DNA of 64,000 bases from Larimichthys crocea. Its lineage: Eukaryota; Chordata; Actinopteri; Sciaenidae. Made by a program: the position numbers and the translations under genes. The DNA lies in NCBI RefSeq assembly GCF_000972845.2, contig NC_040028.1, positions 19,992,210 through 20,056,209 of the forward strand, in the 5' to 3' direction. The notes beneath the pieces were generated by a model that saw only the letters and a program-made list of their open reading frames with translations, did no database searches and was not told where the DNA came from. Positions 1 to 14,279 of this stretch are shown here, piece by piece. Numbering within the stretch: position 1 is the stretch's first letter; every line of letters starts with the position of its first letter.

Positions 1-2624
1 ATAGTAGTTTTAGGTGCACAACTCAAAGCACAAGCATGTTTGTGCAAATCTTTGCACGGAATGTGTTTTAATACACTCTGTCTCTCACATCTTCCCCCTG
101 CTCCATTAGCAAGGGGTCCTAAAGAGACACACGGTCCTCGCCTTCTGACCCCACAGGCAGTCGCAAGTCGGCAGATGGCTTCAGGTAGGTGAACCGGGAA
201 TGTTTCCCGAAAGTTTCAAAAGGCCAAAGAAATGATGCAGAGAGGGTGAGAAGAAGAAGACGCGTCTGGTTGCACAACACTAGAACGGAGACAGATGTGT
301 ATGGAGACGCACGGCTGAACGTTTCCATTTAGTCTGGAATGCATGAAAAAGTGTGTGAGCTAGTCTGTCCTGTCCCGTCAGCTCCGCTTGTCACTGTGTG
401 TTGCCATCTCTGTCCTGTCTCGTTTTTGTTTTGATGTCAGATGCAAATTCAAACCAACGTCCCCACAAAGAATACAACATCCTCGCTTTTTCTTATTCTT
501 ACGAAATAGATGAATGAATAATTCATTCATTTCTCTTTGACTCTTGAAACTAAGAAAGCTTCCCTTCAGATTCAGTTGTATTGTATTTTTCACTATGCGG
601 AGTGCTGCTGCCACAGAAACACACGAAGCAACGATAACGAAGCAATTTAAAAGGCATTTAAAGACTTTCTCATGGACCTGTTTTTCAAAATAGATTCCTC
701 CTCAGGTCGGAATAAACAGGTAGGTTTCCCCCTTTCCTCCTAGGCATCCAAACTGTAAAATCAAAGAAACATTGTTAAAATAAATCGGTGTTTAGAAAAC
801 TGGTTCTTGGTAAGAGCTCTGGAGAAACGTTTTGATCCTAAAACATTTTTTTTTTTAACCGTCTAAGGGTCTTTGAGGAATTAAGATGGGGAACAAATTG
901 TAGAACCATAAATACATAAGAACACACATTAAAATTATATGATATTGCACCGTTGAATGAACGCGCAAGGACAAATACTATTTACAAACAAATTCTGGGA
1001 TGACCTTTGAAGAACCGATAGGTAAGGTTCTGTTTGACCTGAAAACGTTCCCAATGGCCTCACCATAAGACGATTTTTCGGTTTTTTACTCCTAGCCAAA
1101 CCGCTCTTGATAAGTTCTCTGGAGAACCTTTTTTGTTGCTGTTTAAGGTTCTTTGGATAACTGAATGCCAAAAAACGGGTTCGTAAGTCACTTGGCAGCC
1201 CTTTTGCTTTGCCGCCCAGTTTTTCATGTTTAATCAAACTCCTTGCTGTCCCTTTTAAATGTCTTTGGTAGACGATTACTGTTATATAGTTGGCCCTGCA
1301 AGCAACTGGTTCTTTTCGAGACCCAATAGGTAAAAGGTTCCTTTGCATGAACGGGAAAAAATTTCCCTATGGCAATCAACAACTTGAAACCTTTATTTTT
1401 AAGGATGTACGAGTATTACTAGTAGTAGTAGTGCTGCAAGGAACTTTTTACATATTGGTTCTTCAAGAACAATTTAGTATAAAGTTCTCTTCCCAAATTT
1501 AGTGTACATGATTAATTTTAAGGTTTGATATTTATTTATTCTCAGTAGCCCACCGTAGAAACAAAAAACAGGCTGTTAAGACCTTTTGTTATTGGGGCTT
1601 TCATGGCCGCTGTAATTTTATCTTCATAATAGAAATTGAGATAATAAAAACCGTGGGGCAATGTCATCAACTCTAGTTCTTCGCTCCAAGACTCAAAGTG
1701 TTTGCAGAAACGTAACCAGAACATTTTTTTAGGGTGTAAGCTAAGGGAAGTCGGGGGTCATTTTAACACGCTGTAAGTTTTGATTGGCTTCGTTCTTCCT
1801 AACACTCTGTTCGGGTTGCCACAGCTGCCTCCGGTTTTTATGAATTCTGCAGATTGCAGCTCGTGTAAAACCGCAGGTAGCCACACCGGAAAGCGTCGGC
1901 TTCCTCGGATGGACGAAGGTTGACTCAGCAAAAAAAAAACATCTTACAACCAACGCTGCCCATGAATCCTCCTCACTTGCGCCCCTGATGGTCAATTTGG
2001 GGGGTGTTTTTGTGTTATGTAAAAATGTCAAGAAAGAGGACAATCTGGAAGAATTCCATGGGAAACAAAGGCACACAACACACAAACACACACACACATA
2101 TACGTCACACACGTTACGTAAAATGTAACACTGATTATTTTTTGAGACTGTCTGGGCCGTGGCAAGACGTGCTGAGCAGCTCAGTGGTGTATGACCAGCA
2201 CACACGACTCTGGCAGCAGATTTGAGAATTGTACGGAGTCACAGAAGATTTGTACCATCCATGCTCCCCAACTGGGCGTGGTTGAACTTGTTTGGTTTCA
2301 ATTTTAAGCGTTCGTACAGTAGGTTTGGTTATCGATTGCGCTGAGCCACCATCAGTGTGCTCCCCCTCTCTCTAGTTGGGCTAACGTTGGGTCTTTTTGA
2401 CTCACCTTTTCTGTCCGACTGAAATATCTCAACAACTTGGAACGGATTGTTGATGACAGTTTTGGTACAGACTTGGTCCATGGGAGACTGAATACCATGA
2501 TGAACTCACTGGCAGGTTGGCGTTGGAAATATCGGGTGATTCAGACGTTCAGGTCTCCCTTGCGATGGATTGTAATCAATGACCCCCTGACTTTTCGTCT
2601 AGGTTGGGTTGGGCCTTAGCAACT

Positions 2625-2790
2625 CATTCCAGCTCCTCTGGATCAGGAGGCGTTCCCAGGCTAGATGGGCTATGTAGTCCCTCCAGCACTTTCATGGACT
2701 TGCCCCGGTTGGACTTGCCCTCCAAAGGAGGCACCTAGGGCGAATCCTAATCAGATGCCCGGACACCTCAGTTGGCACTCAACAGTACAG
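2625..2790 (-). mobile_element. Non-LTR retrotransposon ORF tail (left-arm copy)
   Basis: This is the inverted, noisy copy of the fragment at 31477-31680. The words aggactacatagcccatcta and ggaacgcctcctgatcc are recognisable on the minus strand. Confidence 0.55.
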
Positions 2791-3948
2791 TACACTATCA
2801 AAAATAACAAACAAGCATTTATAGAAGAGAACTTCCTCTTCAGAAACTGTTTGTGTGCGTGTCCATTGAGCGTGTCGATGTGGTTAAACCGAACGCACCC
2901 GGTGACATCCTGCCTGGCATGAAACACTGTGGACCGCGTCCGCCATGTTCTCCCGTTTTAATGCCTGTACAAATTTCTGCAAGTCGGAGAGTCGTCAATC
3001 ATCACGGCCAATTTGGTTCCAGCCACGTGAGAAAACTTTAACCTGTAAAGCTTACAAAATGTGAGAAAACACGTGGACTCACGAGCAATCAACGGCTTCT
3101 CACGCTGTGGCAATTTATATGCGACGTCAATGTCTGACACCGTACGCAGATGGAGAGATGACACCGTGTTTTGTTGGTAATAAAAGACTTCTGTCTCTAT
3201 AGGCAATGTTTCTCTCTGTTCCGTTTGATCCCGGTAAAACGTGGAAACACTGCTGGTTATGTTTATGTCAGGGTCTGAGCGTGGCCGTCCTCTGAGGCAA
3301 CACTCGTGCAGAATAATGTGTCTGAGCGAAGCACACCAGGTAAAGACAGGAGGTGTTCCACACTCCGTGGTCACCATGACAAGACGTCGCAGTGTTGTTA
3401 ATACACTGAAACAGACCCCTCGTGTATACGGTCCCCTCTGATCTGTAAGTTGCAAGTTTTGTCAGAATATTTTTCAACAACCCTTTAAAAACACCACACA
3501 CACTAGCTGGACGTTCCTAAGAGGGTAGTAAAGCCGTCACACTTATTCCTCTTAAACCTTTTCATGTAAGTGGTGTATACAGGAGGAACTGTGGCACATT
3601 ATATGACAGAGGAACTGTGCACATTATATGACGCATGAATAGCACGCACCGCTTGGTCTTTCAAAAGTCGAACAACCGAGTTGGGTCATCTTATGTCTCC
3701 AAATGGAAACATCAGTGAGTATTGTGTAGGTGAAATGTGTGCGACATCAGTAGTTAATCATGTTTTTGATTCAGTAATTTTTAGATTGTTTGATCATTTT
3801 TCAGCTTGCTTAATTATGAGTGAAAATTAAGGTGGGCAAATGTGTGAACACAAATCAGTTTCACTCACAACTCGTATTAATTGGCACCATCTTATTAAGA
3901 GTTGTACATGCTCTAAAGGCGTCTCTTGCTTGAACTACTGAAGGCTGG

Positions 3949-4156
3949 TTCCCAAGTGAGGTCAGGACCCCCTGGGGGGGTCACGAGGCGCAAGGGTGGG
4001 TCGCAGGAATGATTTTGCAGAAATCAAATAAAATGTAAAAACTTTTAGAATTGGCTAATTTTAGCCATAATTGTACACAATAAAAAAGTCACAAACACTA
4101 CTGGTATCGTCGTTTTTTGAGGGTTGGGGGCTTGAAAAGTTTGGGACCCCTGAGAT
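3949..4156. mobile_element. hAT-type MITE (left-arm copy)
   Basis: It starts ggttcccaagtgaggtc and ends aagtttgggacccctgaga, so the two ends are inverted repeats of each other. It pairs with the copy at 30155-30372. Confidence 0.55.
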
Positions 4157-6035
4157 ATGGGTGAAAGTTTTTAAAACACTTTATTTTGGATTTCCGTGAC
4201 TCAGTATTTTGTCGGAATTCTTCAGGATCAATGCACCTCGTTCCTTTAAAACCCTCATTTCAAGCTCCCACCGCGTAGAGGTCTTTCATTTGTACACGAC
4301 CAGCTTAAACAGTAATTATTTTTTCTTGTGTCCTTTGGGCCTTTTTTCTTGCATAATTCTGTAATTTATGTTCGCATTTTTAATCTCATTAAGTATCTCA
4401 GTCATGTTTTCATTTTTTGAGCCCGTGGGAAACTAAGGCGACCTTTTTCACTTCAGTGTATTTGTATCATTGAAATTAGGAGACTTGGAACAGCCACAAA
4501 GCTGCCACTCGGTGGGCAAAAATAGGTCCCTGGCTCTTATTTGGGAAACTAAATGGCATTCCTCTGGACTCTTTGGCAGGTCTGGCTCTGTCGCGTGGGA
4601 AACCAGATGAGCTCTTTCAAAGGCTCACTCATCACCGCGAGACAGTGGCACGGCGTGTCAAAATCAACAGCCGACTGAGAAAAGGTCAAAAGGGCGGAAA
4701 AATTCCAGAGAGTGAAAGTGATGGACGGACACTGAGGATTGGTTTAGGATGTGATCCGGAAAAGATGAGATGAGTTTTGAAATAAAAAATTGGGACTGGG
4801 GAAATTGATGTTGAACCTGGACGGGCGGGTGGACTGAATGACCTCAGAGGGCTTCATTCATGGCTTGGTGGAGCCAAAGAAACCCTATTTTTTGCCGCGC
4901 TCGCGTTACTGACCATTTAACGCAGAAAGCTCATAAATAGACGGTCCATGAACCCAGACTGGACCGAAACTCGTGGTTCAACAATGTACTTGTTGGATCA
5001 GACTGGTTTCTTCACCCTCAGCATGTGTTAATGTGTTAACTGTTTATGGATGTACTTCTGACAGGCATGTGTAGGCAGCTGTAATTTTCTCACTCACTCA
5101 ACGTTTTTTTGTGTCTTTTAATGAGATTTTATTGATTTGTATGTGTCTGAAGTAATATATTGCAGCAACGCAGGTACCCAAGAAAGCTCGTATTTAATAC
5201 CTGCAGGATCGGTGTGAACGTTGTGAAATAACTAGACGGAGAGAAATACTTCACACACTTGTAAAAAATTTTTTAAAAGGCGCAGGCATGAAATGCATGT
5301 CCATACAAATGTCCATATCATTATATGTTCTAGACACAGGATTGAAATTCTTTGTGGGGCCGATTTAATCATGATTAGTATTTAATTAAAGAATTTAAAG
5401 TAAGAATATATTACACAGTAAAACACAGGAAGGGATGTCTGTGAGGTGACGTTCATGTGAGCTCCCTCTTGTGGATAAGTTTTAGTGAGTAACATGTTTG
5501 TTTTTTTGCCACTTTGTTTAAATGTTTTTCTATTTTTAATGTACCGTTTCAATAGTTTTAAGCAAAAATGAACTTAACAGAAAACTATTATTTGTTGGCT
5601 TGTAGCTATTTAAGGTTTATTGTTTACCTTTTTTCCGTGACAGAAATATTTCAAGAACGTTTTAATCAGAGTCCTTGACAAAGTAAAACAAACATTAACA
5701 CTTCTGTTTATAATATTGTTCAAAGGTTTTCTGCAGGTATGCTATTTTTTGATTTATTAGTTGGACTACCTCATCATGGTATATATCTGCACATTTTATA
5801 ATGCTGTGAATACTCCTTACTATTAGTAATGGTCATATACTTGCACATTTCTGCACTACAAGCTCTTTCATGTTAGATATAATATATTTAGTTTTTTAAC
5901 TTGTAATAATACTTGATTTTTTAAATCCTTCCTTATATTTTTTTTACTTAATGTTATTTTTGCAGCATTACACATCAAATTCCTCTTGGCAAAAAATTTG
6001 ATTCTGATTTATTGAAATGTGATAAAATTGTTCAA

Positions 6036-6123
6036 GATATATATAGATAGATATCTATATATATGATTATATAGCTTATACATAATCAGATATATATATA
6101 TATATATTATATTAATATATATT
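6036..6123. repeat. AT/GATA-type microsatellite, left arm only
   Basis: This is an imperfect run of atatat, with interspersed atagatag near 6043. The corresponding place in the right arm (around 28120-28180) has no such run, so the arms differ here in length. Confidence 0.7.
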
Positions 6124-6756
6124 CATGCATGAATCAGCCAGTTTACGTTCGAAAACTGGAGCAGAAAAAGAAATAAATAACTCTCTGATGGTCTGCTGGT
6201 CCTGGTGCCGTTGACAGTAGTAACCAAAGAATAAACGCACCATCCTTATTCTGTCTAAGTGACTGTTTGTCTCCTCACCTCTGAGACCTACAAACCTAGT
6301 TTGGAAGTGTTGTGAATGTTGTGTGATGGATGAAAAGCAGATGCCAGGTTCATTTTCTTTCCTCCTGATCTGTCTGTCTGGAAATGTCATGTCATGTCAG
6401 AAGTTTTTGGAAGAGGGCTCAGAATCATATAGCGCCCCTGCTGCTAGTCTCTAAAAAAGAGCGAGTGGTTTAAACACCACACGTGACACTGCTACCGAAG
6501 TTGACTACTATTTTCTATCTAACCTCACTCTCTGATAATACGTATCATAGATAGTTCCACTACTCTCCGGCCGAGGGAAGACAGAGTTGTGACCTTAAAC
6601 ATTGCCTGCATATTTGCAAACAAGGGTTTGTCCCCGTTGACTTGGAGGTTCCGCTATAGTCACAGCCATGCTAATCTGCTCACCACAGATCTGTTTGATT
6701 TGAAAAAGAGGACGCCCTCCCGTCATGTCCTTGTCTTCTCTTCCTTCCCAATGCAG

Positions 6757-9111
6757 CCTTGGCCGCCTCCCCCCTCCCTGCCACCTCCTTCTGACACTGC
6801 TGCAGCTTCTAGTCATTACTTATGTGAGACGTGGGCATACTATGGACACAAGCAACACCCGCAGCCGTACCAGCCGATGCGCACCTCAGCACATGGGAAT
6901 GGGGCAAAGAAGGCTGTCCTTCCTCAACAAACAGCAACAACAACAACAACAGTACCTTGAAAAGAAGGGCCCTATATGCAATATCCCCACTACAGGAAGG
7001 AGCTACCCCAGATACCAATGCACAAGGGAAAGACATGCTCGTAAAGGGGGGCGGCTATAACGGTTGGCCAAGACAAAGGTGAGAACATTTTCAACAACAA
7101 TAACCAGAGAGCTTGTTCATGTATTTTGAAATGGATAAGCTCTGGTTGAATATTTATCTAATGTCCTTAAGGTCGACGTTCCTTACTAGTGGTGCTGAGG
7201 GATCCAAAGGAGAGCAGGCCCAGCTGGACCACCTGGGCCAGAGGGACCTCAAGGTCCTCCTGGACCTCCAGGGGTAATGGAACCCAGGACTGCAGGACGA
7301 CCAGGACCCCCTTCCAAGAGGAAGGGCCCGGGGTAGGCAAACCACCAGGTTCCAGGACTGCAGGCAAGCCAGAGGAAATGGGTGAGGCTGGACCACAAGG
7401 AGAAATGGTGTCCAGGGGTGAAGAAGGCCAGTGGGACAGCCAGGTCCTCAGGGTCCCGCCATGAACCAGACAGGACTACCAGGAAAGGAAACCAGGGTAC
7501 AGGATTACCAGGCCACCAGGACCCTAAAGGAGAGCCAGGGTCACAAGGTCCTGCCAGGACTTCCAGGATGGCCAGGACCCCAAAGGAACAAAGGGAGGGG
7601 CAGCAGGACAAACCTGGACACAAAGGGCCTCCCAGGGCTACCAGGACCTGCGGGCCCAAAGGGCTGCCTGTTTGGGAAACCCTGGGTTAAATGGGGCACC
7701 AGCCCTAAGGACCCCAGAGGGAAAGGACAATCCTGGAAGCAAGGACCAGCTGGGCCCAGCGTGAAGGAGGACAGCCTGGTCACCAGGGGTACTGTCAAGG
7801 AAAACCCAGGTCCAAATGGCCTGCCAGGAGCCAGGCCATGCCAGGAGGGAAAGGTCCATCCAGGACCACCAGGTTTGCCAGGAAAGCCAGGACTCCCCTG
7901 ATTTTTGGTAAACCAGGACACCCCAGGAACAAAGGGTGATAAAGGTATGGGGGACCACCTGGACCCCTGGAGACCAAAAGAGATAAGGCCATGGTGGCTG
8001 CCTGGTAGGCTCGACCCCCTGGACCAATGGTCCACCGGTCCTCCAGGGCGATGGGGAACCCCAGGATGTTTGGGTGCACCTGGGTCCTAAAGGGACTGTG
8101 GGGAAAGAGGATCCTAAGGGCTTGAATGGAGTTCAGGGGTGAATCCTGGTCCTTCTGGGATGCCTGGTAAGACGGTCTCCTGGAGTGCGTGGAGACCCAG
8201 GACCAAGAGGTCCATCAGGACCAATGGGGCCAAAAAGGGAGACGTGGGGCATAAAAGGTCTGCCTTGTCCACCTGGTCCTTCAGGACTTACTGGGCCAAA
8301 AGGACAAAAGGAATTCCGGGTGAGTTGGACCTTCCAATGGTCCTAAAGGAATACCTGGATGGATGGTGCAGCAGGACCACTTGGGCTCTCCTGGTCTTAG
8401 GGCCAAAAGGAGATAGCGGGGCACCGGGTCCACCGGCATTGCAGGTGAGGGGAATCCAGTTATTACTGGTCCCATGGACCCCCCAGGAAAAGTTGGCCCA
8501 TCAGGACCACCTGCAAACCAGGTCACCGGCCCTCCTGGACCACCAGTCAACCAGGAGAAAGTGGTCGGTCCTCCCGACCACGGCGGGAGTGCCTCTTGAT
8601 GGCCCTGGAACTAGTGGGTGTTAAGGCTTGTGGCTCATGGTAAGAAGGGCAGTACGGAGGCAATGGGCAGAAGTAAATGGGTGCCGAAGTGGGGTTGGAA
8701 ATGCCGCATTCACCCGCGGTGAGTGAACAACTCCCATTCCACCTGTGGGGCGCTCCAGTCGGCTTTGACAAGCTCTTGGTAACAAGGGCGCCAAAACTAC
8801 AACACAAACAACCACGAGACGGGAATCGTGCACGTGGGACTATGCCCTGGCCATTTATTACTTTGCCTACCACATTCATTGCAAAGGAGCTACGTGGTGG
8901 GTGGCTGTGGATGAGGAACAATGAGCAGTGATGTAGACGTACGCGAAGTACAAAAAGGGTTTTCCTAGATCAAGCATCAGGGAGTGCATATTTACCTCGG
9001 CAACCTGGGACCTGTGTATATTCAGATGCGCCTCGGATCATGGGCCGAGGACTTTATGCTGGGCAGTACGTGCCTCGTACCTTTTCTGGGTATTGTTAGA
9101 TTCCGATGTAA
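6757..9111 (+). pseudogene. Frame-broken inverted copy of the col8a1 coding exons
   Basis: This is collinear with the intact minus-strand col8a1. Exon 1 copy: 6757-7078 (acceptor cccaatgcag, donor AAAG|gtgag). Exon 2 copy: 7172-9111, with the acceptor changed from ttacag to cttaag. The start ATG is lost (GCCATGCCT reads GCCGCCT). The collagen triplet frame breaks many times, so only short Gly-X-Y stretches survive in alternating frames (7189-8620). The C1q-like part (8698-9111) keeps recognisable pieces such as FDKLL and MRNNE, but it is also out of frame. Most differences from the intact copy are one-base insertions or deletions. This may be unpolished assembly sequence and not a true pseudogene. 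Confidence 0.85.
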
Positions 9112-11234
9112 AACACAAACTCCAAGGGAAAAGAGAGGCTTCGTGAGAAGCAAAGTGGAGCAATATTTTTTGTATATATAAAACACCAGAAACCACCTTA
9201 GACTGAGCAGTATTTGGAATGTAAAAGTCAACAAAACTATTGATCCTGTCAGAGAGACGAGAGGACAAGATCAATATCTGAAAAAAATCTGACGGTCGGT
9301 ATGTACAAGAATGTTTTCCTTTACAGATTTGAAGAATTGTAAAAAAAGACATTCACAGCTCAGAGATGGGCTGCAGATGATTTTGATATATATAGAAGAG
9401 TGGCCAATAAATCAATTGTTCACTACACAAACGCATGAAGAGAATTATGGTTACACGGTCTCAAATGTGGTCCTCGGCACCTCTTCGAAACTGGCAGCTA
9501 CCCCATGTGGTGAAGAATGTGAAACGCAGTAAAAACATGACGGCATATTCATTTGTTAGGAAATTTAAATAATTTTTGCAAATGCATACCTTTGTATAAA
9601 TACAGTCTTTTTGTCCCCTCTTCATTTGATAACGGCAGGCAAGGTAAAGCACATGTAACCACCAAAAACCTGAAAGAACTACAGGAAAATGGTGAACTTT
9701 ATACAATCTAATGCAATAAGTGTGGGAGTAACCTGTAGGTCAGGGGTAGTGGAGCACGGTCCAAGATTTAATAGAACACAAAAACACATCACACCTCACC
9801 CATGATATAGGGTGCTGACTAACAATTGCTCCCAGTGAGTGAGATTCCGAAGTGTAGGAATGTAATATTTAATTTTATGTTTTAATGTTGGGTTCCGGGG
9901 TGTAGTGTGTAAAGAAACATGTTTTTTTTTTTTGTGCAAAGGTCCAAGCAAAACAAACAACATATTCCCCTGAACCGTGAAAACACTCCCAAAAACCAAA
10001 TATTAAACATTACACTGGGCGTCAGCATTGCAGGGACGCAGCTGTTGACATGTGGCAGTCGTATAGTAATAAAATAGATACCTACTGGTGTGAGAGAACC
10101 AAAGTAAATTTCACGGCATCTCACTGTGCTAATTTACCGTGTCCTTGCTGCCAGTTTTTACGGGGGAACACAAAATAAATGTAATATTGTTCGAATGGTG
10201 CAGCAGTCACGTCAGTAATTTATTATTTTGGTGATGACAATGACACAGAGCCATGGACACTGTATATTGTGCTCCGTTTAAAACCACGGTGCCTAATAGT
10301 GTCCGTTGTAACCAAGTGTTATGTCTTAAATGTTTGTTGATTATTAGTAATTGTACATGTTGTTTTTTACTAAATAAAAATTGGTTTAAATAAAAAAGAA
10401 AAAAGGAGTTGTTGACCTTTTTGGTTCATTACCTTATGATTGATGGATGGGAAAAAAAACAGACTTAATATGTCAGATCCGTTCAAATTCAGTGAATGGG
10501 CCGTCGGGAATGTGAGGGGAGAAGGAGAGGCGAGGTGCTGATGCTGCCGGGAGGGGAGGAGGAGGAGGAGGAGGAGCAGTTGCGCATGCTCACCGCGGTT
10601 GTTACACATCCATCTGTCACACAATCTTTAGGTTACCTCGACTTCATTCAGAGCAGCACTCGAGACACAGTCACGGTTGAGCAACATTTAATAAATCATC
10701 CCTCAAATCAATAATCATTTACAATACCAGCGCGCTGAGATTGATACCGCATGCCGCCGTGTCAGGTAACGCTGAATTAGGTGAGGTCAGGCTGCTAACA
10801 CGGCGTTTACCACTGATCAGATGAGCGGGGGTTCGATCCCCGGTCCTCCGGCCTGCAGGTCGGAGTGTCCTCGGGCAAGAAGCGTCGGCTTAATGACTAA
10901 CAGTAAATGTAGAGAAACCTGTTCACTAGTTAAATACATGAAACAGTAAACACAGGTGGCTAATTAAGGTCGGGTTCCCATTCAGACTCCCCTAATGGAA
11001 CTGGAACCTTAATTAGCATAATCGGGGTTAAGGTTAGTGTAATGGAGCCTGTGTGTGTTGTGTGTGTGTGTGGTTGTGTTGTGTATTTTCAGGTTAAATG
11101 CATGTGGGAAAAAATAATTTATTAATAAATTTTAAAAAAATCTCATAAAAAATGACATTTTTGCATTCGTAGGCCTGGCGAGCTTCTTTGATTTCGGATT
11201 TGGTGGCGCCTGCAGGTTTTTTTGTCCACGTCAA

Positions 11235-12719
11235 CAGAACTTCACGTGTCGGCCTCAGAGCTGTTGGTAACCAACGGAAGTGACATTCAAACCCTCAGGG
11301 AGAGGGTGGGCCCCACATTACCAGATGAGGTGAGTAACTTTTAATCTGGTTCTGATATTGGGCATTAAATATAATAAAAACACACGGGAAAACCAAGGAG
11401 TGACAGCATGTGGGTAGATACCCACGATGGTGCACTACGTCAGGTTTTAGACAGTCTGCGGAGACGTCACAGAGACCTACGTCCAGGTTTTTTAGACAGT
11501 CAGCAAGGGACGTCACATAGACTACGTCCCAGGTTTTGACGTCTGCCGGGGACGTCACAGGAGACTACGTCCAGGTTGTATTAGAGAGTCCTGTGGAGGA
11601 CGTCACGGAGACTACGGCCAGGTTTTAACAGTCTTGGGGGGGGCGGGGACCACGAGACTACTGCCAGGTTTTAGACAGTCGTGGAGACGTCACGAGACTA
11701 CGTGCGCAGAGTTTTAGACAGTCCTGCAGAGCGTCACGGGACTACGTCCCAGGTTTTTAGACGGTCGAAGAGTGAAATCAAGAGAGACAGCCTCCACAGA
11801 AATGAACGTTTGTATTCCAAATTCTAATAAATCAGATAAAAATTTTAATTTTTAGATGTTTGGCAGAAGAGCTAGATATGGTATGCCTCTAAGAAAAATG
11901 GTATAAATTAGAGACAGATATCTAAAAAAAACAGAAAACATAGCCCTCCTAACAGAACAGTGGACAGAGATGTGGAGGAATAAACACATCTGTATTGCAA
12001 GAAAGCACAACATGAATAAACAACATAAAAACTAAAGTAAGCCAAGATATGTTCCCTCCACAATAAACCAACCAGACAAGAAGTGTTGCCCGCTGCTGAG
12101 GAGACTGAAGTCCTTCCAGGACTCGGTTAGAAACCTTTCTATGACACTTGGCGGGCGTCTGCTGCGGAGGACTAGTCCTCCACAAGAGAGGATGATGTGT
12201 CATCACTAATACTCCTTGTTTTGTCTGTTATCTGTTCAACAGTGCTTCCTCCGGAAGTCAGAGGTGCGGGAATTGAACCTGGTCCACCTCCTCCTCTGGC
12301 TGTGGTGGCGGCACAGGTGACGTCAGCCACCTGAACTGGTGTCACAGGACACAGTGTCCATGCCGTACCAGGGGGAGTACCCCTACCTGCTCAGCTCCTG
12401 CTCTGCTCTGCGCAGCCTGTCGCTTCGTCCCAAAGACATATCAAGTTACCTGGTCAGATCCATGATAAAGCGGGGGGGCTGTTTCTCCGTGGCGCCTCTC
12501 ATCTACGGCGGGATGGAGATGTGTTCCTGTGGCGCCAGCGAGCTGTACCCGCCACGGAAAGGCCTATCGATTCATATGCGGCTCCTCCGCAGTGGACTGT
12601 TTATGATACGTCATCAATGGTGGTCGCTAGTTCACGTGCACGCCTGGCAGTTTATACTACATGGAAAAAGCTGTGTTAGACTCGTGTTCAACCCACTCAA
12701 GGAGAAGAAGAAGAAGTCC
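11235..12719 (+). pseudogene. Frame-broken inverted copy of jagn1
   Basis: Exon 1 copy: 11235-11329. The start ATG is replaced by AG, there are extra bases in the GSDF and PRERV codons, and the donor gtgagtaac is kept. Exon 2 copy: 12243-12719. The acceptor ttcaacag is kept, and pieces such as [24 protein letters not shown] and HAWQF are readable, but they lie in shifting frames and the stop codon is altered. The intron copy carries a shortened version of the 42-bp minisatellite. It is collinear with the intact gene at 21298-23186 and cannot encode the protein as written. Confidence 0.85.
11445..11790. repeat. Shortened jagn1 intron minisatellite (left-arm copy)
   Basis: About eight degenerate units of the 42-bp repeat are seen, each with ggttttagacagtc and gacgtcac motifs. 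The right-arm array at 22256-22995 has about eighteen. Confidence 0.75.
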
Positions 12720-13639
12720 GGAGGCAACGAAGAGGCGACTGGGTGAAAAACTGGGGTTTTTATTTAAAATTGATTCAAAGTTATTGGTTTTTTATTTAAT
12801 GTCTACCTTTGCAGTCATCATGTCATGTACAACCGTACATTAGAACACCAGTGAGCTCGACACATTTAAGATGTATATTTTATGCAGGAACCTGGATTTT
12901 TGATCACTATTAATTTTTATTTTAAAGTGTATGTAGTGTTATCACACACAAGCAGGAGAGGCAACATCCCATAAACATTAGGCACTTTGGCAATCGCTTG
13001 AGTCTTTCTGTAGATAAGAACAGAACGGTGTAGAGGTGTTTTCGTACTCCAAGCATATATATTTATTTTTAATTATTCGCAGCTGTATGTGGTTAAAGGA
13101 AGTAGTTTTTCCTTTGGCTGTTTGTCTCTTTCATAAGTCTCCTCTCTTAGATATATTGTGGTCCTTCAGATGTGTATTTAAGCCATTTAAGAGGATATTG
13201 TTTTTGTTTTTTAGGTTTCTCATGCATAGCCATGTATTAAGCCCGCGTTCATTGGATTGAAATATGCCTAACAATAAAAATTATACGGTTAAACCTGGTT
13301 ACAAAGGTGTCTGATTAGTGCTTTTCCAAACTTTATTGAAAGGACAAAAAAGAACTTCAGTCATTCTAGTTCACGTTGTAGCAATAGTAACATAGCAGCA
13401 GCATAGTTACATGGGAAAAAAAAAAAAAAAATAGTATAATAAGGATCAAAAGGGGAAAAGCAAAAATAAAACTTAGATGTGACAGACTTGTAATCTTACA
13501 AAGTTCTAGTTTATAACTGTTTTGTGCCGGTGACTGGTATATTGGTATAAACCGCTGGTTATTTTTATTTTATGTGATATTGTTATATTGGGAAATTAAA
13601 GAGAGTACTCTACATTGGCAAACATGAGCATCAGGCTTC

Positions 13640-14270
13640 AACAGACTGATCAGGAGAGCCAGCTCTGTCCTGGACTGTCCTCTGGACTCCACAAGAGGTG
13701 AGGTGGAGTTGAGAGGCGAGGATGTTAGCTAAGCTGACATCCATCATGGACCAACACCTCTCCCTCCTCCCATACAACTGTGGGTCTCTGAGCACTCCTT
13801 CAGCAGCAGACGGCTACGACCACGGCTGGTACAGCAAAGGAGGAGCAGGTCCTTCATCACAACACAACCTGCAACCACCGGATTTTGTAGTCTTCTGTTC
13901 ATTGCAATTTGTTGCTATGTCATTTATTTTTATTGTCATTTATACCTTTGCAGTTCTTTATTATATCAGGTCACTTATTTTTGTTAATTACTCCTTTAGG
14001 TCACTACTCTATACGCAATATACTTATTATTTACTATTATGGTTCACTTCTTTGCAAATTTTACTTACACCACACTATCACTTTGTCAACTCTTTTACTA
14101 TATCCAACGCCACTCTTATCTATACTTGATTGTGTTTGTGAAGGTTGATTGTTTCTTTTTCTCTGGTTTTGTGATGTTATAGATACCTTTCTGTAGTTTA
14201 ATTTCTGTTTGTTTATTGTGTTTTTTTTTGTTTGGCCTTTCGTCCCTTTTGTTTTTACATCTTCTGCTGT
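13640..14270 (+). mobile_element. LINE C-terminal and 3' UTR fragment (left copy)
   Basis: It encodes LAKLTSIMDQHLSLLPYNCGSL, similar to the tail of teleost CR1/L2-type LINE polyproteins, followed by an A/T-rich 3' region. The clean inverted counterpart is about 19010-19605. The frame is truncated upstream. Confidence 0.5.
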
Positions 14271-14279
14271 CCAACCACA

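Larger units (their letters stand above)
1..6750. other. Left-arm non-coding sequence (noisy copy of col8a1 intron/upstream DNA)
   Basis: No exon is supported here. The stretch is the inverted copy of about 27600-34031. It contains a copy of the AAGAACC-rich repeat (about 780-1740), a LINE ORF tail (about 2625-2790, minus strand), a hAT-type MITE (about 3949-4156) and an AT-rich tract at 6036-6123. The apparent ORFs are short and not shared with the clean arm. Confidence 0.7.

Noticed and set aside
7154..8624. Several collagen-like ORFs on both strands in the left arm
   Set aside because: They are fragments and antisense shadows of the frame-broken col8a1 copy, not separate genes.
10800..10900. 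Possible tRNA gene (ggttcgatccccggtcctcc)
   Set aside because: Only T-arm-like text is present. No acceptor stem or anticodon arm can be drawn, and it recurs at 23515-23640 as part of a repeat.
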